This document shows positions 45,263 through 55,600 of a stretch of DNA of 64,000 nucleotides, in pieces. Numbering within the stretch: position 1 is the stretch's first letter; every line of letters begins with the position of its first letter. The translations under genes and the position numbers were made by a program. The stretch spans positions 1 to 64,000 of the forward strand of contig CAJQUW010005291.1 of assembly GCA_907163375.1 (NCBI GenBank), read 5' to 3'. The notes below the pieces were generated by a model. The model did not search any database. It saw nothing but the letters and a program-made list of their open reading frames with translations, and was not told the origin of the DNA. The stretch is from Prostheceraeus crozeri (Eukaryota > Platyhelminthes > Polycladida > Euryleptidae).

Positions 45263-46681
45263 CAGCCCTGTGAATTGAATTAGCAATTTTCTCATTTTGC
45301 AATCTTTTATGATAAAAAGCAACATAAGTAGTTATTGAAATTTCTATATCTTTATCTTTTACAGTGAATATATTGAAATTGTCTTGTCATTCATAATGAC
45401 TGATAAAAAGTCAATTAATTTGATGCTCACTCAATATTTTGTTGCTGCTCCTTTTGACTTCAACACCGCAATGATTCGCTTTGGCATGCTATCCACCAAC
45501 TTGTCAAAACACTTGTCTCAATGGAATGATGCCGGACATGAATTATGGATGCCAGTAATTCTGATTTGGTCCTCGGTTTTATCTCATTCACCCGTTTCTT
45601 TACAATGCCCATAAATTTTTGATGGGGTTGAGATCCAGACTGTTCCCAGGCCAAGGAAGAGACCTCAACCCCACCTGATTCTTGAAGTTGGTTGCTGTCA
45701 TCGCTCAGTGAGCTGGAGCGGAATCATCTTGGAAAACCATCTCGTCATTACAAAAAATCTTCGTTTGTATGGAAGCACTCTCGTCCTAATAATTTTGATG
45801 TATTCCTTTTGAACAACCGTCTTTTCACATAAATGAAGATACCCGATTCCACGATGACTGGAGCATCCCCAAATCATCGCAGATTGTGGGAATTTGACCG
45901 TTGGAATGTAGCTAAAGTCTTTCAATCTTTCATTCACAAATCGTCGCACTCTTTGCCTTCCACCATGAAACTGCAGTTGAATCTTGCTTTCGTCGGAGAA
46001 CAAAACATTTCGCCAATATTCTTTAGGATGATCTTTGTACTTTTTGCACCAATCTATGCGTGCAGCCCTTTGTCTCTCATTCAATAACGGCTTCTTCGTC
46101 TTTCTTCTCGAAATTAATCCGAGCTTGATGAGCTTCTTTCGTATAGAGGAAGCCGTGATTTCTATACCAGTAGAATCGAAAAATTCTCTCTTTAATTCAT
46201 TCGATGTAAGCTCTCTGTTCTTCAAGCACAATCGTTTTAGGACATTATCAGATCGAGTTGTAGTAATTTCTTCACTCCTTTGCAATTACTTCTCCTCGAT
46301 GGTCTGTTCATACTGTATTTTATGAAACGACAAACCGCAGATGTTGAGATCTTCAGCCTTTCAGCAACGGTCTTCTGTGTATAGTTTTCGGCATGCAAAA
46401 GTTTGATACAGGCTTTGGTGGATGAACAAAGATCCTTTCTTCTGCCCATTGTGTTCAGATTTTCTGAGTTCCGCTTCCTCTCGAAAAAACTCAATGACTA
46501 ACTTCAATTGTATTGGTAACAGATGTTCACAAGCAAATTTGTTACAGGGAAGTCCCACGAGTCTATTTTTAGTAACATATATCCGTAATTAGCAGTAGCT
46601 CTCCGCAATCGACTCGAAATCAGGTCATTCATATTTCGAGTTACCAAAATTAAGAAATTGCTATTTCAATTCACAGGGCTG
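45263..46681 (-). mobile_element. Tc1/mariner element, 1,419 bp, TA target duplication
   Basis: Ends CAGCCCTGTGAATTGAA and TTCAATTCACAGGGCTG with TA at 45261-45262 and 46682-46683. Copy A has the uninterrupted flank (about 14940-14990), so this insertion is younger than the duplication. It encodes a damaged transposase on the minus strand. Confidence 0.9.
45580..46494 (-). pseudogene. Tc1 transposase with frameshifts, a stop and a lost catalytic residue
   Basis: The N-terminus (MGRRKDLCSSTKACIKLLHA..., about 46449) has a helix-turn-helix paired-like domain (KTVAERLKISTSAVCRFIK). After a frameshift the frame 46285-45698 continues with the second DNA-binding helix region and the catalytic domain: VLFSDESKIQL (first Asp) and MIWGCSSHRGIG. 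A second shift leads to VFQDDSAPAH (second Asp) followed by an in-frame stop, then LPWPGNSLDLNPIKNLW. In active Tc1 transposases the third acidic residue sits in NPIEN; here it is Lys (NPIKN). Two frameshifts, a stop and the lost Glu mean it cannot be active. Confidence 0.85.
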
Positions 46682-46850
46682 TACATGTATACAGAGCTGT
46701 ATACCATAGTTTGATAAATCTTCATCAAAGGTCGAATTTTGTTAAACTTATGAATGGACTCAATCTGAGCAATTATTTTAATTTTGTTTATCCCTTTCAC
46801 TTGTTAATGTTAATCTCACTGCTTGTGAATGAACTCTGCCCTGTTCATAA

Positions 46851-47253
46851 CCCAACGTTTACTTCGAGGTTCTGTTCAACGATGATGTTACGTTACGCGT
46901 ACTGAAACGCCTCTGTTACAATACAGTGCAGTCAGCTCCTAATTCATTGTCTTTAGTCAGTCAGAGAGATGTAGTGGTCATATTTCTTAGAACAACACAT
47001 TGAACTTTAAGTTGATGCTAGATCTACCTAATCCATGTGCATTTTAGATGCAGTTGTCATTAGCTTTTGATATCGACATGCTCAAGGTCGAAAATGGTGC
47101 AAACTCGTATGTCCACAGCTTCGAGCACTAATTATCGGTGTGCATGTAGTCATTGTTACTATCTGATGCTGCAAAACACACGCAGAAATTCGGAGCATGG
47201 ATATCTAATTTTTGCGAAAATTGATAACATGTGCCTGTCCACAGTTTCAAATG
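46851..47253. other. no gene seen; small inverted match to copy A
   Basis: 46855-46915 is the reverse complement of about 15755-15815 (shared core CGTTACGCG... near 46893), marking an inversion at the end of the duplication. Otherwise no feature. Confidence 0.45.
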
Positions 47254-47604
47254 TCACATAACCGACGTCTACATATCAATGATATCAATAGCTAGAAAGC
47301 TTCATTTTGAGACTCAGATGCGTGGATGCATCCACAGAATAATATATTGTCACATCATTGTCGTTAATCAATTTTTTGCTGAAAAAATCCAATCTTGCTG
47401 ACCACAAAATGTCATATAAACGACGCCGATGTTGTAGAGATTCTGGAATATTGAACAAGATTGTCCACTTTTGAATCATACTTACTAGTAGCTCTACTTT
47501 ATGCGTAACTAATGACAGTAGAACTTTCACTCTCGCTATTTTCATTTCGTACTAAATTGTTTGATAATAGCATGATAATGACCGACGCCATCGGTTATGT
47601 GACA
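47254..47604. mobile_element. MITE-like inverted-repeat element with TGTCACATAACCGA ends
   Basis: The left end TGTCACATAACCGACG matches the right end (CATCGGTTATGTGACA) in inverted orientation. A related end, TTGTCACATAATCGACGCCA, occurs at 48638-48657 in front of a mariner relic, so this may be its short derivative. The minus-strand frame inside (47285-47545) has no recognised domain. No clear target duplication was defined. Confidence 0.5.
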
Positions 47605-48636
47605 GCAATTCAGTGGAAAAATATTATAGCAGGCTGACCACCTCACTGAAATATTTCAGTTATTCTAATGAATACATTCATCTTCATCTTTATTTTTAAG
47701 ATGTTTCAATTAAATTTGAGGACAGAACTCGCACACACGTAGTTTTGATGTAACACAACGTTTGCCACTAAAGCACATTGTGTAGCGAAATTAGGATGTT
47801 CATTTAATCTGCAATGATTGTGGTACTCCGGATAACGTTTTCATGCTTTCGCAATTCTCATGACTCAGAAGGCCTGTGTTCGTATGAGCTGTAAACATGT
47901 AAATTACTTGCATACGAAACATGCACCCCCACAATAAGTCTACAACACCTGTACTACTATTACTACTATATGTAGGCTTATACAATGTAAGCATGCAATA
48001 TAAAATATAATATGTAGGCACATGTAAGCTTATAATACTATAATAGTATTAACCTCAGCATGTATGTACAATAGTTTTGCTGGCATACAATATCTACAGT
48101 ACATGTAGGCCTACAATTTTGCATTATGTAATTGACATAAGAAATATTGCGAACTGTTGAGTGACTGCACACTCAAGTTTGCTTTTCCTGACCGTTGAAA
48201 TCATTTTCTCATAAAGTTTAAATACAGAATCATCAATCAGATGGCATTTTCTCTTCCATTTTCATACAGGTCTAATTTTTGTACTACGCTTTCTTATTTC
48301 ATTCTATCACCAGTTTCAGCATTAATATAGTCTTACTGAAAAGCAAATTAGCTCTAAGACTTTCAATCAATTCACTATAATACGATGCATTTAGAGCACT
48401 GTTCACAACAGGAACGACATACCCAAAAAAAGAATGATATTGAATCATTGGTATTGGACAATCGGCATGCTGGTGTATTAGGCCTATATGAATTTTTGAT
48501 GACCATCTTAAATGATGTGATAATATTTGAGCAAGGTCAGCTGTAATACTGGACTAATATCATCTCATGTAATTCATTACATAATATTGCATTGCAATTC
48601 CACGTCATTCGTTGAATGCCTACATCGTTGTCACAT
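47605..48636. other. no gene seen
   Basis: AT-rich DNA with several TAGGCCTAC and ACATGTA words. No recognised domain, RNA or long repeat. Confidence 0.45.
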
Positions 48637-48637
48637 A

Positions 48638-49330
48638 ATCGACGCCATGATTCTAACATGGTGATTCTTTATCGAGTCACACATAAATGCTGTGGTTCTC
48701 ACATACTTAAGATTGATCTATGATGGAAGATACATCATTTAATGTAACATTTAATGAAATCCGGGACAAAAAGTTTCTAGGACAACAATTGCATCAAAAT
48801 TAGGAGCTGTTTTGGATTTGCACACAACTGCGGATTTCAGGAAGCTGATTATTCGTTCAGTCAACTGCCCACTGCAAAGCATGCGTCCAGCATAATGATA
48901 TGATCAGGTCTCAGTGTCCAAGGAATCAGATACTTGCACCTCTGTGAGAGAGCGATGAATTTAAATGAATATGTGAAGATCCTCAGGACTCGAGTCCTAT
49001 CACATCAAAATCGAAATTTCAGCGATGGTAGCAAGACGATTCAGCTCCACCACATCGTCTGAGAGACAATCCCTTAAAGGTCGCTTCCCTAACTTGGCCC
49101 TCAAAAAGTCCGGACCTTATTCCTTTGGGGATTTTGTGGCAGATTCTCAGGCGATACGTCAGCCGGCATCAAACAAGGACGAAAAGTGAGCTGCTGGTCA
49201 AGGTTATTCGTGTCTGGATGCGCGGAATTACTTCAGAGCTTAGATATTGGTTCAAAGCATGCACTGGAGGATCGCGGCAGTTTTGAAGAACAAAGGAAAA
49301 CCAACAAAATATTGACAACAAGTAAGACTA
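48638..49330 (+). pseudogene. Tc1/mariner relic with transposase C-terminal half
   Basis: Translation in shifting frames gives QDDSAPPH (second Asp block, about 49030-49055), then LTWPSKSPDLIPLGILWQIL (third-residue block, about 49095-49150; the Glu of NPIEN is replaced) and RRYVSRHQTRTKSELL. After that a Tc1-like C-terminal tail runs to about 49320 (VKVIRVWMRGI). Frames are broken and the N-terminal half is missing. A possible terminal repeat lies at 48638. Confidence 0.7.
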
Positions 49331-49835
49331 TCAAGTTTCGCTTGTTCTTTATTGTCATTTTGTTCCACTGCTTTACGATCCTCATTTTTGATATTCATTC
49401 AATAAGTGTGAATATAATGTCTCATGTTCAAGTACTTTGTAAGCTGTACATGTACACCGCTAAAACGAATAAAATAACAAGTAATCTTCACTGGGAGCAC
49501 CTCAATGAAAGTGTCCGTTTATATCTGATAGTTTTGATGACGAGAAGTCTGAAATGTCTTCCGGATTCAGATATAGCAAATACCAGTTTTAGCTGCTATT
49601 TTTCAGTTATTCAACTTTTTCAACGTTTCCAATTTACTCATTAATATTATTATTTATGAAATAAATTTTCTTTTTCTGATGATGGCCTGTCTTAGATATT
49701 TTCATAGATGTCTTCTTTATGTTTGCAGTGTCTATTATTATCTCTTTATTTCTAATGTACAGGAAGAATAAGCTCCCAATGCAGTCTCAGTTCACAATAC
49801 ACTCACTCCTGTAAGACAGGTCAGCATCTGCAGCT
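49331..49835. other. no gene seen
   Basis: An open frame runs on to 49644 from within the transposase relic, but it has no recognisable domain. It ends in AT-rich DNA before the minisatellite. Confidence 0.45.
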
Positions 49836-50158
49836 TCATTTCGTACAGTTTACGATGTACAGCCTCATTATATACAGTTCACGATGTACAGCCTCATTAT
49901 ATACAGTTCACGATGTACAGCCTCATTTCGTACAGTTTACGATGTACAGTTTCATTTCGTACAGTTTACGATGTACAGTTTCATTTCGTACAGTTTACGA
50001 TGTACAGTTTCATTTCGTACAGTTTACGATGTACAGTTTCATTTCGTACAGTTTACGATGTAGTTTCATTTCGTACAGTTTACGATGTACAGTTTCATTT
50101 CGTACAGTTTACGATGTACAGTTTCATTTCGTACAGTTTACGATGTACAGTTTCATTT
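49836..50158. repeat. 29 bp minisatellite, about 11 units
   Basis: Units of the form TCATTTCGTACAGTTTACGA plus TGTACAGTT, with the first units variant (TCATTATATACAGTTCACGA). One unit near 50060 is short by four bases, which shifts the reading frame and rules out a conserved coding function. The two overlapping open frames through the array are artefacts. Confidence 0.95.
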
Positions 50159-50399
50159 AAACACAGTAGGTACTTGATACCGATAGAGGTCTTCCATTTA
50201 TTCAATCCCAATGAGCCTTTGTATTTCTAATTCTTGCCCGCTTGATAGACTCCACAAATTCATGAGAATAGAAAAGAAGGACATCACAGTTTTGAATGCA
50301 GTATATTCTCTCTCGTAAGAAAATAGAATCAGCAGTACAAAGCAGGAAAAAGAAAAATATCATTGATCCTAAAAAAGAACGTCAAAGGGAAGAGTTGCC

Positions 50400-50640
50400 A
50401 AAGTCTTCACAGGATGCTGCAGATTGAATTCATGACCATGTTAGTGAAGGAGGAAGTTGAGAACAACTCCAAGAAGGAGCAGAGAAGAAGAAACGAAATA
50501 TCGGAGACCGCCGTTGAAGGTGGAATCAGTTGTTGAAGCCGTTGAGATGTCAGATTCAGCATTAGATGCCATGCTGCTCGCCTGGAATGTAAACAGCAGA
50601 TGTAGAGTGATGAAGCATTTGCTCGCTTTTGATATTGACT
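50400..50640 (+). pseudogene. possible SMN C-terminal (YG-box) relic, weak
   Basis: One frame reads REEETKYRRPPLKVE and, shortly after, SDSALDAMLLAW. The latter resembles the start of the survival motor neuron YG box (x-ALxxMLxxWYMSGYHTGYY), but the following residues (NVNSRCRVM) do not keep the Y/G pattern. It could be a decayed processed copy or a chance match. No upstream Tudor-domain sequence was found. Confidence 0.25.
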
Positions 50641-50769
50641 TAACCCTTAGACTTTTTTTTGTCGGAGAAGAATTAGGGGGGGGGCATTATGCAACCCTAA
50701 GATCTTCTAAACCATTATATGATGTGGCATATCATGATAAGGCATCCAAGTTAATCTTGTTACTATAAA

Positions 50770-52615
50770 TAGCATTTTGAAATTCAAACAATCTTTTTTT
50801 ACTAAAATTCGTGATTGCATCTAAAATAGTCGCCTGAAGATCATGAAAGTAACAGTCGAACCTATCTCAGACATACTCTGTATGGTGATGATGTCGATTT
50901 TGCATTTCAAGCGGTTCTTGTTACTATAAATGGCATTTTGAAATTAAACCAGTTATTTTTATTGAAATTCGTAATTGTAAAAGCTGATTATAATATTTGC
51001 GTGAAATTTAAGGATTTATAGCTCTATGTATCAATAATTATATCACTAAATCTTTCAAAACAACATCAGTGAATACTAGAGAAGTTTGAGAATTCGTTCA
51101 GTTATTGAATTATGAATATGTATTTATAAGTAGTGTGTATAGAACATGCGCAATTTTACATATCATGACGATGTTAAAAGTATCTGAGAATCAATTACAA
51201 TAATTGCTCGGTCATATTTCCTGAAGGGACAAACTACAGAAGTTTCAAATCAAAAGTTGAAATTCAGAGGTGAAAATCCGAAATGTCAAAAAATTGTGAT
51301 CTTCTGACTCGATGAGCTTTTCCTATTTTTCAATTCAGAAATAAATCTTTGCAATTTCAAAATTCATTGAAACTTCTATTGATCAGCATTATATCAGAGA
51401 ACTTCAAAAATATTCATGATTTTCAATTGCTAGGAATGATTTTTGATTAGCAATGTCCGGTTTATGTTGTACGGCAGGAAAGCTGCTTGCGAATGCGACG
51501 CATTCAACGAGAATATCAAAATGTAGAATCGCACATCTGTTCGGATTCATTCTTTAGGAATTCGATTTGCCTTCCTATCGGACAGACTTTTTGTAGTGAC
51601 TTTGCGACAGCAAATCGATCTCGCTTTGCGTCAACTTCGTAGGTAGCCTTTACACCGTGCAGCTATATAAGTTGGATTTTCTTGTTGTATTAGTCTGGTA
51701 ACCAGATCCTGGTTTACAAACAGCAAATGAATTACGCCTTGTAATGATGTTAACGTAGGGAACGTGACAAAACTCTCAAAAATGTGAAAGTTTCAAAAAC
51801 TCTTTTTTTTATAATGAATGAACGAGACTGCTCTACGTAATTCAGTTGAAACAGATGAAGTGTAGAACAATCAGAGACACATCAATTACATCATCAGTGT
51901 CATCAAGGGAGTTCAATAGCTGGATAACTCATGAACTGAAACTGTTTTTCAGAGCATTCTAGTTGTAAAGGTACAAAATTGTTTTGTCCGGCGGACAGTG
52001 ATACGGAGAGGAATTGCATACATAAAACGTGAACAATCCGATCGTCATCTATAGCTTGATGATAAAATACGATGCCATGTGCGTCTCCTTTCCAAATTGG
52101 TCATGTAGCTATAGAAGCCACTCAATTTTACACATATTTTGGGATTTGTGATATGTATTGATAAAGAAGGATAAAATGGATGCGGTATGTTTCTTTGCAT
52201 GTGTTGAAAAGTTGATATTACCATAGCCCTCAGAGCGCATGAGCATTACTTTGCAGTCCCTGTTCAACTTAACAGAGTGTAACAAGTACTGAACACACAG
52301 GTAAACTTCTGATCATTTTTTTTTAATTCAAAAAGTATTTTTTTGCAATGTTTAGTAGCCTATGCCTATTCCTAGGCATGGATAGAAATATTATGTAGAT
52401 GGCCATAGACTTCTTAATGTCATGGTATGGCCGACAAATAAGACGCTAAGATATCTAATATCTTCAGGATGGAGATGCATGCATAGAAATAAATAACATT
52501 CACTCGATTAAAAGTTCCTTTTCAGTTCTCTGAGCGATATCGCTTCTCTCACTGAAAAGTTGACTTTCTTCGCGACATTAATTAGTTTTAAATCATTGCT
52601 CGGAAACTATCCGGC
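50770..52615. other. no gene seen; short duplication near its start
   Basis: About 75 bp at 50756-50830 (TTGTTACTATAAATAGCATT and on) recur at about 50918-50990. The remainder has no recognised coding, RNA or repeat structure and lies downstream of the gene on the minus strand. Confidence 0.45.
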
Positions 52616-55600
52616 TCATTTGCCGTCACCAGAACTGCGTGGCGTCCCTCTTGGAATCAATAGCTCGGATGTAGATAAATTGTCATCGCAGCTGTAGACT
52701 TCCATAACAAATGAAATGATTTCAATGTTGTTGTGAAAGTTCGGATTCAAACGTCTGAGCTGCATTATGAAAATACAAATACATATTTGATTCGTGTTCA
52801 ACACAAAACTAATTGACTGAGAAGTAGAAAGCTGATTCACTTCAATTCTTCAGGCAATGCCAAAAACGCTCTTACTGACATTTTGCGATAAGATAGCTAG
52901 GTCGTAGTACTCACACTAGAGTCTCCTGTGACAGTGCTGTCGTACGTTCCTTGATCACTGGTTGTGGATCGTTTTCGTCGTCTTCCTGAAGCAGAGCTGA
53001 CGACTGAAGAGATGTCCTTGTTGCTGGTACAGCCTTCAACAAGCATTCCACCGCCATTTTCCAGCATAGATTTCGGTAAGCGGGCAATCATTGAGTAAAC
53101 TGGAGTGCTGCCATGAACGTTGTATTTACGAACAACCAACATCATTCCACTGTTCTCATCCATCACCTGAAACAAATCATGTGAAGTGATTTTCAGAACA
53201 AACGTTAGTGAATGTTTTCATATGAGTTTCGAAAAGAAAAATAAACAAGGTTAATTCATTTCATCGATGCAGTCAAAAGGATTCAAAAGAAGCTCTGTAA
53301 GTCAAAGAAGCTTGGATGATCTTCCGGAAATCTTTGTGGGTCCCGGGGACTTGCGAGGTAGTGCTTATGATTGTGGGAGACACGCCTCAACTGTCCATGT
53401 CTCTCTGGTGTCCCTGAGACGCCAAAGTCGGCGCTAGTGAGCATGTCCCTGCTACAGAAACCAGCATGACACAGGTGCAAACAATTTGGGGTGAAGGAGA
53501 TTAAGGGGACCTTCCCACAAGAACAGCTATGTCCCTTGTTGGCTTATTAGAGTGTCCCTTATGCCTCCTTCACCCAATGCAACATTTCCTGGCTTCCAAG
53601 GGCTGCTGTTAGTTTGGTGGTGGGTGGGTTGGGTTACATTGTTGCTACTCTGAGTACCACTCTGCACCTTTGGGTTTCAACTTTATCATGACCTTGAGTA
53701 AGGTACACAACAGGAATCACTGGCGATGTAGTCATCGAATAAAACATTGCATGTATATGTGCACTGTGAACATATCTTCCACATGGAAATCGAATCATTC
53801 ATCTTCTACAAACCTGCATTTTATCACTGCTGTCTCGTGTCATGGTGATTTTGCCTTGCATACGTCCGCCTGAGTTGGTAGTTCCCGCTCCAATTTCTTT
53901 GTTGTTGTTTTGTGTGGAGGTAGGCAGAGCTCCCGTATTTCCAGATGCCATGTTGACAGCATCAACTTCGTTGAGGTTTGAGTCGCGGAATTTGACAAAT
54001 ACCTGAAAGAATGAAATCATAATGTACAATTCACGTTCATTTCTGCTTATCAGACTTTTACTTCATCAAGCATACACGAGTGGTTTGAAAAACATTTCGT
54101 TGTTTAGAACATTGAAAGAAAAAATGCTGTTTTTTCACAGTATTGGCTTTTCATACCAGAAAATATAATTCAGATGGAAGAAAATAAATATAATAAATAA
54201 CTGCAAGAATTATAAAAGCACGAAAAATGCTGACTGAAAGAAAAGCTTTTTTTGAAAACCCTATCACAATATGTAAGGCACATTTTGATTCAAGTTCCAG
54301 ATACTAAATGTGTTAATGACATGTCACAATGATCTTCTCTGGTCTATAGAAGTTGATAAAGATATTTCCTGGCGTGATCTTCTAAAGGAAAGAGCGGCAG
54401 CGCCAACATAAATGGAAGGAGATGAAAATAAAACAAATGATCTATAGGCCTAAAGGAAAATGATTTATTGACTCTACTAACATGTTGAATCATTGTAACT
54501 GCTAGTATACTGACGCGCCCAAGCAATCCAATTGCGCGGTTCCATGATCATCCCACTCTGCTGCATTTGGATGTATTAATGGTAATTTCCCGAAAGCGCT
54601 TTGCGAAGTTGACATCAGAACTCTTTTCTTTGGCAAATGAAAGATAATTTTTTCATGAAATCAAATCCAATCAATCTCTTGAAGCGCAAATTTCAGCAAG
54701 ATGTGCATTTTCTTAAAATGCCCCATTCATAAAAATTATATTAGTGATCAAAATCACAATAAAATAACAATTCTGCATTTTGATGAAGATTTTTCGTCGT
54801 AATTTCAAAACTTACATGATCAGTGTTTAAATCAAATCTGACACAGTCTTCCTGACAATTTTATCACATTTGATGTTGTTGTCTCATTTCTGGAAGGGGA
54901 ACTACAGGGAAATCATATAAGAAGTAAATTATTCTTATCCAACAAATTTATCTATGTTGAATCATTAATGTTGCTCTGTTGGTAAAAGGAGAGACTGCAA
55001 ACCAAATACTTTTGATAATGTTTATTCATAATTCAAATACATTCATAATGTTTTGATTATTTGTTGTAAGAAGTTACAAACAGGGAACCGCTAAAAAGAT
55101 GTCCGTTGATGTCAAATAAACATCATAACTTCAATGTCAAAATCATTCAATAACTGAAAAATGTTGGCTCTTTTCAGCTGAAAAGTTACAGTAAATTTTG
55201 ACTTATATTTCATTTCTTTTCGCTGTCTACAAATTTCAATGTACTTTCAACGATACTGCATTTGTATTCATCAAAATAAAAAAGAAGGAACATGCTTCGA
55301 GTATGCCAGCCAAAGTCATCGATACATAAAAGCGCAAGCAATGATACTATGTCTGCTGCTTGCATGAGCTTCTCATTAATAGTGAAGATATCTTCAATGA
55401 ATTATCCTTTGTCTTTACAGCATAAAATGAAACTTTCTGCCACCCTCTTAGCGTCGAAATTCGATCTGGTTTATCAACACGAAGTTACATCTGTGGATTA
55501 TTAGCAATCAATAATTCTATATGCTGTCATGATCCAGCGAACGGTTTGCTATTCTTGAACAAATTTTCGAATTTTCGAATTTTGCAACTTGGAAATTCTT

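Larger units (their letters stand above)
38382..46850. repeat. segmental duplication, copy B (partner 927-18215)
   Basis: See copy A for the segment matches. This copy lacks the 8.57 kb CACTA-like unit and the 2.26 kb piggyBac-type element of A, and shows their empty sites at 39493-39494 (TG) and about 46796-46800 (TTAA). It carries the Tc1 element 45263-46681 and 40673-42140, which A lacks. Its start (TTAAGATTGTCC) coincides with the TTAA next to which the piggyBac of copy A sits. Confidence 0.9.

Noticed and set aside
49855-50230. Two overlapping repetitive open frames rich in Tyr, Ser and Phe
   Set aside because: They are the 29 bp minisatellite read in two frames; a four-base deletion in one unit breaks any shared coding sense.
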